A stretch of DNA of 32,960 bases from Alphaproteobacteria bacterium (GCA_021776705.1 JAJFFL010000021.1:1-32960), one strand, 5' to 3'; counted from the first letter of the stretch, positions 16,215-25,357 are shown. The notes: generated from the sequence alone by a model not told the origin. A program made the numbers and translations.

Positions 16215-16452
16215 CGCCGGTGCACACGTGTGCAACTGAGATGAAAGCGCGACGTAGATTGAAAAAGCGCCGCCTGTCCTCTCCGCCAATATGCGAAAAT
16301 GCATAAGCCTCTAATTTTGTTGGCGTATCAGCGGAAATAGAGCAGACGGAGGGATACGTACCCCTCTCTAATCCAATTTCTAAGTGATTGATTTTACGAC
16401 GTTCACGGAGAAAAAGGCGTAGAGAATTGTAACAAGCCGTCGCAACAGGCTC
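16215..16452 (+). repeat. Direct repeat A bounding the island (left copy)
   Basis: This sequence matches 31130-31371 in the same orientation with about a dozen mismatches over the first ~215 bases and small gaps beyond. It is clearly more AT-rich than its surroundings. It starts CGCCGGTGCACACGTGTGCA, containing a near-perfect palindrome. Read on the minus strand it is open without stops (SISADTPTKLEAYA...). The changes between copies are often non-synonymous, so coding is doubtful. Its identity is unknown: mobile-element remnant, promoter cassette or recombination site. Confidence 0.9.
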
Positions 16453-16470
16453 ACCGTCGCAACAGGCTCG
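16437..16470. repeat. 17-bp tandem repeat
   Basis: CCGTCGCAACAGGCTCA is followed at once by CCGTCGCAACAGGCTCG, two 17-bp units differing only in the last base. It lies at the inner edge of repeat A. The corresponding site in copy B has only one degenerate unit, so the duplication arose after the copies separated. Confidence 0.85.
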
Positions 16471-16910
16471 ATTGTCCGCATGGCCGATCAGCCGACCAAT
16501 TCGCAATCAAGCGTTTGGCCAAGCGTCGCGATTGCGCCAACCAGCACAGACTTCTAGGCTGCCGCGCAGCGCAATCCGCATGTCGCCCTCGCCCGTCAAG
16601 GTAATGTCTGAGGCGTACGGAGCGGTGACCAGCCTCGACCGGTACTCGCGACCAGGTGCTCGAGCGCACCTCTACGTCGTTCGACGTAGCCCTAACGAAC
16701 GCCTCATCGAGATCTCAGCGCCATTGCGGGAAACCGCGCTCCTCGGCCACTCGCTTCCTACCGAACGCTCTCGCAAACGGCAGGCCGAACTGATCCCACC
16801 ATTCGCCGACGTCTCGTGCGTTGCGTCGATCGCGGGTTCGTCGAGCCATTGGTGAGCCAAGCAAACCCGAGACTTGAGAATTGCTGAAATTTGCAGTCGA
16901 GCGGCGAAAT

Positions 16911-19900
16911 TCAGTCCGCGTTGTTGCTAGACGCCGTAGCGCCTCGATTCAGCCAATAGTGGTCCACCACTCGCAACGCGCGCGCAATCGCGCCGGGCGG
17001 CGCGCAGACGTCGTCGCCGATGCGGTAGCCTTCGCCTTGGAGCGCAGGTACGGCTTTGAGATCGCCCTCGTTCAAGAGCCGCCGCGCTCCTCGCAGCTTT
17101 CCCGTCGCTGGGTCGCAGACGAGCGAGACGAGCGTGTGCTGGCGGCGTCGGACCTCGATCGGCGGCAGGCCAGCCACGGCGCGTTGAGCGTCCGTGCGCA
17201 ACCAGCCGATATCGAGTCGAACCAGTTGATAGTTCACAAGTCCGATCGCTGAAGCGCCGTCGGGGCGGATGGAGATCGGCCGGACCGGGTTCCAGACAGC
17301 GCCGTCGACCCGTCTGAAGGCACTGACTGGAGATTCTTGGGCAAATGGGCCGACGAGGCTGTCGCCGCTGGCGACGTCATAGAGCAGGAATCCCGTAGCC
17401 GTCCGGAGAGCTATGCGCGCGCCATCGGCCAGAATCTGCCCATGTTGGGCTTCCCGATGTGATTGGGTGACTGGACCAAGAGGACGGGCGGTGGCGACGT
17501 CCCAAATTTGCAAATATGCCCTATCGTCTTCACGACCGAAACTGTCTCCTCGATCGAGATGACTGCGGACAACAAAACGTCGGTCGTCGGTCAACTCGAT
17601 CCGTTCGCTCTCCCACAGCGGCGGCAATTCGGCAAAGATCTCGCCTGTGAGAGCCTCCCTAAAGACGACCGAGCCTGACTCGTTTGTGACCAACGCCTCC
17701 GCCGCTCCGTGAAGCGTCACTTGCCAAGAGTCGAGTTCGAAATTTCTGACCGATTCGCCTGTGGCTACATCATAAACGTCCACGAAGGTGCGGTCTCCGT
17801 CCCCTTGTTCGACAATCAGCTCCTCTCCAGTGCGTGATAGAGAGAAGGAGTGGAAGCCGCGACGAACCGGAATCATGATTCCCGACCCGACCGACGCTCC
17901 GGTGGCGACGTCCCAGACCCTTAATAGGTATTGCGGATCGGGGTTCGACCGGGACGGGACACTGGATTCGCCGATCGGCCTTGAGAGAGTAACCAACCTC
18001 CAGCCATCTGCGGAAAAGGCGCTGTCAAAGGCGGTGTAGAATTCGAGGCCCGGTTCGCGCTCAAGCTCGCTTGGGATAACCGCCCCGGTCCGCGCATCGC
18101 GAAGTATTAGGTAGGCTGGGGGGTGAACATACGGCGCATCAGGCGCGCTAGTCGGTGGTGGCCGTGTGCTGCGCACGCCGATCAGGCGGCGTCCGTCTGG
18201 ACTGATCCCGGCGATTCGTTCTCTGCGGAGGCCGTCGGGGGTCTCAACCTGAGCCGGAATGGGCTCCGAATCCACATCAGGTTCGTACGTCGAGAGATCC
18301 CGTCGGCGCCACGTCTGCGTCTCCGGAGCCCGATCAGAGTCCAGTTTCAACGCGTCGCCGACCCACAGCACCGTATGATCAGGCGACAAAAAGAAATCGA
18401 CGAGCGAATTCGGCGGGGAAATATCCTCCATCCAAGGCGCGGTAAACCCAGTGACAATCCGAAACGAGTAGCCAGGGTTGGGGATTATTGGACCGGGCTT
18501 TGAGAGGATTCGCGGGATGGATGGCGAAAAGGCAACCCCGAGATCCGGATAGTCGTCGCTCGCGTCCGGCCAGAACAGCACGTCCAACCCGGCTACGCCC
18601 GGGACCCGCTCGAAACGATCACCTGTCAGGCGAGCGGCGTACGGGCCGCCATCGATGTCGAAAGGGTCGCCGATCCACTCTCCCGTCTCGACATCGAACA
18701 GGCGATAGCGGCGATGCCTGAGATAGCTGTCACCGCGCTTTCTTTCGTCAAACCAAGACGTAACCACCGCGAAGCGACGTCCATCCGCGCTAAACGCGGC
18801 TGCCTCCAAAAATTCTCTGTCCTCGGCTTCGAACCTCAGTGCGCCTGCCTCCCCGGTTGTGGCGTCCCAAAAGTTGACCGTCTTGTATCCAAAAAGGACA
18901 ACCGAACGCCCATCCGGCGAGAATCCGGGGCTCTTAGGAGACGTTGCGTTCCCGAAGATCGGCGTGACAGGCTGGTAAGTGTCGGTGCGCCAAACCTGCG
19001 CCTCGCCATCTTTGTTTACTGTCAGGAGCCGCTCGCCGTCAGGCGAGAACCTGGCGAAGGAAAACCTGCTGCGGTGTTCCGGCGGATAGTTCAATGGACC
19101 TGCGAGCGGCGTCCCGGTAAATGCGTCAACGACGAAAACGCCATACGCCTCGCCTTCATCGATCACGCGCTCGGAGGCTGAGTTCGTCGTCGTCAGTCTA
19201 CCATCAAGCACGAACAACCTGCCATTTGGCGATAAATGCCCGCGCATCTCACTGAATGCAATCGGCGGGTCGGCGACGCTCTCCCCAGTCTCGATCGAGA
19301 ACAATCTCGGCGCATAGCAGTCGAGGAAGAGGAATGCGCCGTCAGGTGAAAACTGTGCCGCGTTCAGTTTGTCTCCACACGAGATCGGCGCTCCGACTAA
19401 GGCGCCCGTTTCGGCGTCCCAAACCCTCACCGACCTTTTGCCGCCCGAAAAGCGTCCAACCTTTGTGGCTATGCGACGGCCGTCCACAGATTGAGCCACG
19501 AAAGAATGCTCCTCGCCCTCGCCAATGCCGATGCCGTCGGGAAGCTGGGTCGCGGCATCGATCAAGCTTTGCAATGCCGCCGGCGCGGGCCTGGCGAGGA
19601 GATCGCGGCGAGCGCCAAGGGCGGCGAGGCGTACGGCGCGCTCAGTGGTTTCGACAGTGTGACCTTCGTCGATCGCGCGCTCGAACGCCTGGCGAGCGCT
19701 CTGCGCCAAACCCGCCGACGTTGTCGGAGACCGTTCGCGTTCGATCCAGCCGAGGCCCGCGCCAACGACGCCGAACAGAACAACTCCTACCGCCAGCGCT
19801 TGCATTCGCCGGGCGCGGGCCCGGCGACGTTCGCGTTTCCAGAGGTCGTCAAAGGCGGCGCCGACGAGTCCTGCGGCGAGGCGAACCTTGAGGCGAGAAA

Positions 19901-20375
19901 GCCCGTCCTTGCGCCAGTCCGGAGCCAGTGGTTCGTCCTGCTCGCCCGTAAGTTCCCCGTCGGGGCCGACCTTTTCCTTTAGCGCCGGGCAGAAACACTC
20001 CGTCTTTGGATCATTTGAGTTGGGCTTGCCCCCGACGATCACAGCGAATACGCGACCCACCCCGCGATGCTTGAAGCGGCGCACCTCGAGGTCAACCCAC
20101 TTCGATCGAGCCGACTGGGGCGAACACAGAACGATCAGGCTTTCGGAATCGTCAATCGAACCTTGCAAGGCTGCGCCGAGGCTCTCTACTGCGCCCATCT
20201 CCTCGTCGTCTCGGAAGAAACGGCCGAGCCGCCGCGACTTCGGATCGAGGCCAGGCGCGGTCACGCCGCCAGGCGTTCGCCACGCTTCGAGCGCCTTGTG
20301 CAGCTTCACCGCCCAGCGCTTGTCGCGCTGGCTGTAGCTTATGAAGGCGCGATAGCGTCGCTTATTTTCACTCAT
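16911..20375 (-). CDS. TIR - transmembrane - WD40-like beta-propeller protein
   Basis: This 1154-aa protein has an N-terminal TIR domain (residues ~8-145: YRAFISYSQRDKRWAVKLHKAL, RLGRFFRDDEEM, SESLIVLCSPQSARSKWVDLEV). The Glu after the tryptophan is placed like the catalytic Glu of NAD-cleaving TIRs. A membrane segment follows (ALAVGVVLFGVVGAGLGWI, ~195-215). The remainder is a long run of WD40-like blades with the recurring VWDAETGALVG-type end (also VWDVATGASVG, LFDVETGEWIG, IWDVATARPLG). Such TIR-WD40 proteins are known in bacteria; roles in immunity or signalling are proposed. GGGGAG precedes the ATG by seven bases. The Sel1-like gene lies 43 bp upstream on the same strand. Confidence 0.85.
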   Translation of the reverse strand: MSENKRRYRAFISYSQRDKRWAVKLHKALEAWRTPGGVTAPGLDPKSRRLGRFFRDDEEMGAVESLGAALQGSIDDSESLIVLCSPQSARSKWVDLEVRRFKHRGVGRVFAVIVGGKPNSNDPKTECFCPALKEKVGPDGELTGEQDEPLAPDWRKDGLSRLKVRLAAGLVGAAFDDLWKRERRRARARRMQALAVGVVLFGVVGAGLGWIERERSPTTSAGLAQSARQAFERAIDEGHTVETTERAVRLAALGARRDLLARPAPAALQSLIDAATQLPDGIGIGEGEEHSFVAQSVDGRRIATKVGRFSGGKRSVRVWDAETGALVGAPISCGDKLNAAQFSPDGAFLFLDCYAPRLFSIETGESVADPPIAFSEMRGHLSPNGRLFVLDGRLTTTNSASERVIDEGEAYGVFVVDAFTGTPLAGPLNYPPEHRSRFSFARFSPDGERLLTVNKDGEAQVWRTDTYQPVTPIFGNATSPKSPGFSPDGRSVVLFGYKTVNFWDATTGEAGALRFEAEDREFLEAAAFSADGRRFAVVTSWFDERKRGDSYLRHRRYRLFDVETGEWIGDPFDIDGGPYAARLTGDRFERVPGVAGLDVLFWPDASDDYPDLGVAFSPSIPRILSKPGPIIPNPGYSFRIVTGFTAPWMEDISPPNSLVDFFLSPDHTVLWVGDALKLDSDRAPETQTWRRRDLSTYEPDVDSEPIPAQVETPDGLRRERIAGISPDGRRLIGVRSTRPPPTSAPDAPYVHPPAYLILRDARTGAVIPSELEREPGLEFYTAFDSAFSADGWRLVTLSRPIGESSVPSRSNPDPQYLLRVWDVATGASVGSGIMIPVRRGFHSFSLSRTGEELIVEQGDGDRTFVDVYDVATGESVRNFELDSWQVTLHGAAEALVTNESGSVVFREALTGEIFAELPPLWESERIELTDDRRFVVRSHLDRGDSFGREDDRAYLQIWDVATARPLGPVTQSHREAQHGQILADGARIALRTATGFLLYDVASGDSLVGPFAQESPVSAFRRVDGAVWNPVRPISIRPDGASAIGLVNYQLVRLDIGWLRTDAQRAVAGLPPIEVRRRQHTLVSLVCDPATGKLRGARRLLNEGDLKAVPALQGEGYRIGDDVCAPPGAIARALRVVDHYWLNRGATASSNNAD

Positions 20376-20418
20376 GTCGCGCTCCCCACCGCCGTCTCCC
20401 CCGGACGGGTCCGCGTCG

Positions 20419-20877
20419 TCATCTCGAATTTGGCGAATTGGGCTCGCTGTCCTGATAAGACTTCAGGCGCGCCTCAAAGAGTTTGGCGTTCGAAGCTGGG
20501 TCCAAGTCGTCGCCGAACGACCCACCAAGATAGATGTACGCAACCGGCTGATCCGCCTCGCATGCAAGGCTGTAGAACGAGCGCGCCTGTTCGCGATCGG
20601 CTTCGAAGCCGGCGCCGTTCGCGTAGGCGCGCGCAAGGATTGTTCGACTGTTTGCATCGCCGGCGTTCGCCGCGGCCGCAAGAATCTTCAGCCCGCAATC
20701 GACCAATACGCGATCCGGCGTTCCGGCGGCGCCTGCCGATTCCGAGTCCGTATCCGCGATAGCATGCAGGTCTTTGATGAGAGCCGCGACGATCTGTGGG
20801 GACGCAGTTTCGCCTTGCGATTCAGCGGGCGCCGCCATGATCAGACCCAAGGCGGCCGCAAACGCTCCCGTTTTCAT
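20419..20877 (-). CDS. Secreted Sel1-like repeat protein
   Basis: The 152-aa product begins with a signal peptide (KTGAFAAALGLIMAAPAESQG). It contains TPR/Sel1-like helical repeats: NAGDANSRTILARAYANGAGFEADREQARSFYSLA then ADQPVAYIYLGGSF. Sel1 repeats mediate protein-protein contacts; periplasmic location is inferred. The ATG at 20877 is chosen because the signal peptide starts there; the longer ORF start at 21042 adds 55 residues of unlikely composition. It probably forms a two-gene operon with the TIR-WD40 gene, whose large C-terminal propeller could lie on the same side of the membrane. Confidence 0.7.
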   Translation of the reverse strand: MKTGAFAAALGLIMAAPAESQGETASPQIVAALIKDLHAIADTDSESAGAAGTPDRVLVDCGLKILAAAANAGDANSRTILARAYANGAGFEADREQARSFYSLACEADQPVAYIYLGGSFGDDLDPASNAKLFEARLKSYQDSEPNSPNSR

Positions 20878-21224
20878 GCCGCTGCCCGTCCCCCAAACGC
20901 GTCGACCCAACCTTATAGGCATGCAAGTCGGTTGCAAAGGAGTCAGAAAAGCGGCGCGCAGGATCTGCCGCCGCCCCAGGTTTCTTGCACGATGCTCTTC
21001 GTCTAACCGAACTGCCCCATTAAAGTGACCAGTGTGCGGCACTCGGGCGAAGCTGAAAGCCTATAATGAGATCACGCCTACGCCCTACACCGATGTCGCG
21101 CAGCTCGCCAACCAGTCCAAAATTTGCAAGACAACTCGCCCCGCGAGGAGCAGATTTCATGTACCGATAGGGCGTCGACGCAGCTTGCGCGGACGACGCT
21201 GCGGCGTTTTCGGCTGGGGGGCCG
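20878..21224. other. Divergent intergenic region with candidate promoters
   Basis: These 347 bp separate the Sel1-TIR operon (minus) from the membrane-protein gene (plus). TATAAG on the minus strand (20917-20912) lies ~35 bp before the Sel1 start but has no good -35 at 17 bp. On the plus strand TATAAT occurs at 21062-21067, also without a clear -35. No gene, repeat or terminator is convincing; the plus ORF 21032-21322 shows no family features and overlaps the next gene. Confidence 0.4.
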
Positions 21225-22220
21225 ATGTCGTCTCTCGACACCACCGTCTCGCGACCCGCGGCTTGGCCGTGGGCGATCGCTTTCATACTGCTCACCGTCC
21301 GGTTTCGGTACATCTTAACTGACGACGTCGATCTCTCGTACAATATCAGTTGGCTTATCCCGTTTCTCGCCGCCTATCTCGGCGTGCGCTACGGTCGTCG
21401 CGCGCTCGCTCCGATCCTGATTGCGGCGCCAATTCTCTTGCTGTCTGTCGAATTCGACGAGTTCCTGGGCGAACGCCTGACCGTCGCCGCGGGCTTGAAC
21501 GTTGCGATGTTCGCGCTCGCGGTCGCAACAGCGCTCGCCTTCGCCGCGCCGGAGCCGACGTCGCCCGGCGCCACGCTCTCGACAAAGCACTCGCGCGCAG
21601 CGATCGCGGTGTTCGTGCTGATCCTCTACTTGCTGTCCTTCTCGGTGACCGTCAGTCTCGAAACGTACGATGGGAACGCGTGGGCGGGTGTTGCGCCGTT
21701 TCGCGATTGGGCGTTTCCTGCGCTCGCGTTCTGGATGGCCGCGTCCGGGCGATTGTCGTTGCGCGGGCTCATCGTCGGTCTTGTCGTCTTTTCCGCCATC
21801 GTGTCGCTGACGCGGTCGCTGCTATTCATCGCGGACATCGGCCAAAACAACGGCTGGATCGCGCAGCCATGGATCGCCGCCGCGAACTTCTATTGGGACG
21901 GCCTGCGCTACGAAGCCGAGCGCATGATCGCCAACGAGCCGGCGTTCATGTACGCGGATCTTGATTGGAGCCCGAGCCGCATTTTTGCCGTGCCGTTCGC
22001 GCTCGCCGCCGGCTTCGCCGGACTCGCGCTTGAACCGGCATGGCGAGCCCGGCGGCTGCCCGCCCCTACACCCCGCACGCGCCAGTTGCTGCACGCCGCC
22101 GCGATCACAGCGGTTTTTGGCGCGCTGGCGTTCAGTCTCGCATCCGACGGAATGAATCTTACTGGTGAGGCGGTGTGGAACGCGATGTCAACGGTGGAAG
22201 CGGTTGGGCCAAATCCTTAG
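21225..22220 (+). CDS. Polytopic membrane protein of unknown function
   Basis: The 331-aa protein has about seven or eight hydrophobic segments, among them WAIAFILLTVRFRYILT, ISWLIPFLAAYLGVRYG, LAPILIAAPILLLSVEF, AAIAVFVLILYLLSFSV, LRGLIVGLVVFSAIVSLTR and IFAVPFALAAGFAGLAL. No family is recognised and no catalytic motif is visible. It ends 24 bp before the chosen start of the next membrane protein on the same strand, so the two are likely an operon and perhaps a complex. The ATG at 21225 has a GGGGGG-like purine stretch just upstream. Confidence 0.7.
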   Translation: MSSLDTTVSRPAAWPWAIAFILLTVRFRYILTDDVDLSYNISWLIPFLAAYLGVRYGRRALAPILIAAPILLLSVEFDEFLGERLTVAAGLNVAMFALAVATALAFAAPEPTSPGATLSTKHSRAAIAVFVLILYLLSFSVTVSLETYDGNAWAGVAPFRDWAFPALAFWMAASGRLSLRGLIVGLVVFSAIVSLTRSLLFIADIGQNNGWIAQPWIAAANFYWDGLRYEAERMIANEPAFMYADLDWSPSRIFAVPFALAAGFAGLALEPAWRARRLPAPTPRTRQLLHAAAITAVFGALAFSLASDGMNLTGEAVWNAMSTVEAVGPNP

Positions 22221-22244
22221 TTCATCCGAATGTCGGAGACGCGC

Positions 22245-24815
22245 ATGAGAGCCGCGGCGGCCGTTGCTTTGTCGTGCCTTGTGCTCGCCGCATGCGCCAC
22301 GAATCCGGGCCTGCCGTATGCGACGGATACGATCGAGGTCGCTAATCGATACCCCCAATTCATTTACCCGATGGTCAATCCGATCATGCTGGCGATCCTC
22401 GCCGCTGCGGCGTTCGGATTCGGAGCCATTGGCGGACGACGCGCCGCGTTTTCGACGCCGCTCTTTTTCGCTCTCCTGACGTTCATCGCCGTCGTAGCCA
22501 AACAGATCTATAGTGACCCCGATTACATCGATCTTGAGTGGTTCGGGACAATCTTGGCTTCGGCCACCGCCGCCGCCGCAGGGCTCGCGGGCGCGCTGAT
22601 CGGCCGATGCGCCGCGGCGCGATGGACGACGGCCGACATCACGGATGCGGACTTTCAAACCGACGAAGACATAGGCGGCGACCTAAGCCGTCTCGCCGCC
22701 ACTGCGCGGCGGCTGGACGTGTCCGCCACGTTGCGGTCGTTCGTCTCTCTCTACTCGGTGCTTTCGAGCTTGACGTTGCTGATCCTGATGGCGGCGAGCT
22801 TACTTGCGCTACGCAACCAACTTGGAGGCGATTCCGGCGTCGGTTTCACCTGGGGTCTGGTGTTGGTCGCCGCCGCGGCGCTGCTTGCGCCCCTCGGCCT
22901 GGCGATTTTTGATGAGATGGCGCGTCAGCCCTTGCGGATCGCCTCGGGCGTGATCGCCGTCGTCGCCGGCGTCCTGACGATCGTGTTCGGATCGCTTTTG
23001 GCGCTGCTGTCCGGCATCGTCATTTACGTCGGGGCCGTTACGCTTCTGCGCGGCGAATACCACGGCGACTTCGCCCTCGACGATCCGCAGATTCGACGAG
23101 AGGTGTTCATCTACGTCGCCCTCTTGGCGCTGCTGACGTGGACCACGTATCGCTCGCTGCACATCGAGCGCATGCTTGCGAGCAAAGCGCCGCGGCCGGT
23201 GCTGCTCGGCTTTCTCAAGAGCGCCCGATTGAGTCGGCGGTTCGCGTACTTATTCGGCCTGCCGTCGTCGATGTGGCGGGCCGCCTCGTTGAGCCGCTTT
23301 TCATCGTGGCTTTTGCTCGCGTCGCGGCCGATGGTTTACGTTTCATTCGGAGTCGCCAGCTTCGGCTTGGATATCCAGCGTTTCACCACCTACGACTCCT
23401 TCGGTTGGGAAGAGCAAAACACGAGCTTCGGTTGGTCGCCCTATGCGCTCGCCGCGTTCGCCGTCGGCGCGGCGCTGCTCGTGCTCGGCCACGCCGCGTT
23501 TGCGTTCGGCAAACGGCTCGCTGCGCGTCGAATCTGGGAGCCGGAGGTCACTTCAACGAATGCGCCGGCGCCGATTCTGTTTCTGCGGTCGTTCGAGGAC
23601 GATCAACTCGGCATATCGCGTTCCTGGCTCGATCTTCCGGGCAGATGGCTGGACCTGTGGTCGTTCCGGCGCAACGTCGACGAGATGATGATCGACGAGT
23701 TCGCCCAGCTCGGCCCGGTGATCGCGCTTGGCAAACCCGGCGAGATCAGCGCCAAGTTCGGCGCTCAGAGGCGCTACGCGAGCCACGACGATTGGCAAGA
23801 ATTGATCGTCGACGCCGCCGCGCGCGCGAAGGCGATCGTCGTCGCGGCCGGTGAAACGCCGGGGCTGGTTTGGGAGTATGACCTTTTGAGGTCGCGCGGT
23901 TATCTTGAGAAAACGATCTTTTTGTTCCCGCCGTTCGCACTCACGTCAGAACGCGCGAGCAAGTCGCTTGCGCGCTTCGCTGAAGCGTATCCGGAACTCG
24001 ACCCGCGTTCGCGCCTCGACGGCGACTCGCTGATCGCGCTCACCGTGGAAAACGGCGCGGCGCGGCCGTGGACCGCAAAGCGGCCGTCCGCCTCGGCCTA
24101 CTTGGTCGCGCTGCGCCGCTTCTTTCTCCTGCGCGAACGCCCGGGCGCTCTTCGGACTGCATCGGATTCACCAAAGCCGCCGTTCAAACACCGTTTGCGG
24201 CTTATCGGCTTGGCGGCCGTCGCAATGGTCGCCGTCTCCGTGATCGCAGTCGGGTTGTTTGCGCCTAGACGAACGGTGACGCCGGCTTTCCTTCCACCCC
24301 TTGATCAATCGATTATCGCTGCATTGGCTGGAGCAACAATGTGCGGCGGCGAAGTCGACGACATGCTTGAGCAATGCCGACGTGATGCGCTGATTGCCGC
24401 GGGCGCGACGCCGCTTTCAACAGCGGATGCAGACGCGATGCTTGAAGCCTTGCGCACCGAGTGGGGATCCGAACCGACTGGCATCTTCAATATTGCGCGC
24501 AGCGATTTCGCTCTTGAAGCTGTCGCAGCGTGCGATGACGTGACCAGCATTGAGGCGTTCGACGTCCTTAGGGCCGGGTTGTCGGATCATCCAGCTTCAC
24601 TTGTCGATGTCGCCGTTCTCACTGACTTGCCTGAATCGTCCGCCTTTCGAGCCGGCGTGATCGCGGCGTTTCTCGCTGAGTCCTCCGGACCGCCCGATCG
24701 GTTTTCGGCGGCCCCCGCAGAGTGGGTCGCCGCGGCGTGTGCTGGTGACGGCCAATCGTGCTCAGGCACAAAGTGCCTGGTGCGAATCTTGGTCCGCCCG
24801 TTGATCGAGCGATGA
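22245..24815 (+). CDS. Lipoprotein-like polytopic protein with LRSFEDD (TIR/SLOG-like) domain
   Basis: The 856-aa product starts with a lipoprotein signal (VALSCLVLAACATNPG; lipobox LAAC). It then has about nine membrane segments up to residue ~430. A cytosolic domain (~440-590) carries PILFLRSFEDDQLG, DEFAQLGPVIALGKPGE, YASHDDWQELIVDAA and AKAIVVAAGETPGLVWEYDL. This layout, including the final W-E pair, resembles nucleotide-binding TIR/SLOG-like Rossmannoid domains found in other bacterial membrane proteins; that relation is inference. One more membrane segment (LIGLAAVAMVAVSVIAVGLF) precedes a Cys-containing C-terminal domain. The ATG at 22245 has GGAGA six bases upstream; the listed ATG at 22230 has none. 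A lipobox before a polytopic protein is odd. Confidence 0.7.
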   Translation: MRAAAAVALSCLVLAACATNPGLPYATDTIEVANRYPQFIYPMVNPIMLAILAAAAFGFGAIGGRRAAFSTPLFFALLTFIAVVAKQIYSDPDYIDLEWFGTILASATAAAAGLAGALIGRCAAARWTTADITDADFQTDEDIGGDLSRLAATARRLDVSATLRSFVSLYSVLSSLTLLILMAASLLALRNQLGGDSGVGFTWGLVLVAAAALLAPLGLAIFDEMARQPLRIASGVIAVVAGVLTIVFGSLLALLSGIVIYVGAVTLLRGEYHGDFALDDPQIRREVFIYVALLALLTWTTYRSLHIERMLASKAPRPVLLGFLKSARLSRRFAYLFGLPSSMWRAASLSRFSSWLLLASRPMVYVSFGVASFGLDIQRFTTYDSFGWEEQNTSFGWSPYALAAFAVGAALLVLGHAAFAFGKRLAARRIWEPEVTSTNAPAPILFLRSFEDDQLGISRSWLDLPGRWLDLWSFRRNVDEMMIDEFAQLGPVIALGKPGEISAKFGAQRRYASHDDWQELIVDAAARAKAIVVAAGETPGLVWEYDLLRSRGYLEKTIFLFPPFALTSERASKSLARFAEAYPELDPRSRLDGDSLIALTVENGAARPWTAKRPSASAYLVALRRFFLLRERPGALRTASDSPKPPFKHRLRLIGLAAVAMVAVSVIAVGLFAPRRTVTPAFLPPLDQSIIAALAGATMCGGEVDDMLEQCRRDALIAAGATPLSTADADAMLEALRTEWGSEPTGIFNIARSDFALEAVAACDDVTSIEAFDVLRAGLSDHPASLVDVAVLTDLPESSAFRAGVIAAFLAESSGPPDRFSAAPAEWVAAACAGDGQSCSGTKCLVRILVRPLIER

Positions 24816-24930
24816 TCTCAAGCTTGGACAAGCCGACGTTTTCGGATGTCGCGACGCGGCGGCCGCGTCTTGGACCTCATCCAGTGGCGGCTCTAGACTG
24901 TGGGTTTGCTTGTCGCCGAGGGGCCCATTC

Positions 24931-25284
24931 ATGAAAAGCCGGGAGGATATCGCGCGCGTCGTTCACGAAGCGGTGCGCGCTTGGGCCAAGTCGAGGGGAG
25001 ACGCGTCGATCCCCGCGTGGAGCCGGGCGCCGAGGTGGATGCGTGAGGCGACGCTTGAGGCGATCCGATTTCGGCTCGCGAATCCAAAAGCGCCGGCTTC
25101 CGCCCAGCACGAACAATGGATGGCGGAGAAGCGCGCCAACGGTTGGAGGCGCGGCAAGGTCAAGGACGTGCGCAAGAAGACACATCCTTTGCTCGTGCCG
25201 TATGCGCGCCTGCCCATATTTGAACGCCGCAAGGACGCGCTTGTCGGCGCCGTCATCGACTCCCTGACGGGCCCGATCGCGTAA
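24931..25284 (+). CDS. Stand-alone RyR domain protein
   Basis: This 117-aa protein is essentially one RyR (ryanodine-receptor repeat) domain: IARVVHEAVRAWAKSRGD, then WSRAPRWMREATLEAIRF, HEQWMAEKRANGWRRGKVKD and THPLLVPYARLPIFERRKDA match the family order HExNR / W..AP.W / H..W...K...GW..G..KD / KTHP...PY..LP...R.KD. Bacterial RyR domains are proposed ligand sensors in conflict or nucleotide-signalling systems (comparative genomics by the Aravind group, from memory). The ATG at 24931 follows GAGGGG; the start at 24910 is a TTG. The next gene, 73 bp on, has the same domain at its C-terminus with well over half the residues alike. Confidence 0.85.
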   Translation: MKSREDIARVVHEAVRAWAKSRGDASIPAWSRAPRWMREATLEAIRFRLANPKAPASAQHEQWMAEKRANGWRRGKVKDVRKKTHPLLVPYARLPIFERRKDALVGAVIDSLTGPIA

Positions 25285-25357
25285 GGCGGCTGCCGCTTGC
25301 CAAGGCGGCGCTCGGCCCGCAGAGTTTTTCGGCGCTGCGGGGCGCTTGGGGGAAGCC

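Larger units (their letters stand above)
15848..16910. other. Gene-poor left boundary of the island
   Basis: About 1.06 kb carries no convincing gene. It contains direct repeat A and a 17-bp tandem repeat, both listed separately. On the minus strand, about 16525-16690, a stretch reads DITLTGEGDMRIALRGSLEV and then stops. It could be the decayed C-terminus of a recombinase-like protein, but it lacks a start and I cannot confirm the family. The long minus ORF 15961-16506 and plus ORF 16472-16855 have no ribosome binding site or recognisable domain. The region looks like accumulated debris at an insertion boundary. Confidence 0.55.

Noticed and set aside
15961-16506. 181-aa minus-strand ORF across repeat A
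   Set aside because: No ribosome binding site or domain. The part shared with repeat B changes amino acids freely and has no start there, so coding is not supported.
16472-16855. 127-aa plus-strand ORF between repeat A and the TIR-WD40 gene
   Set aside because: Composition is Arg/Ser-rich with no family features or ribosome binding site; likely a chance frame.
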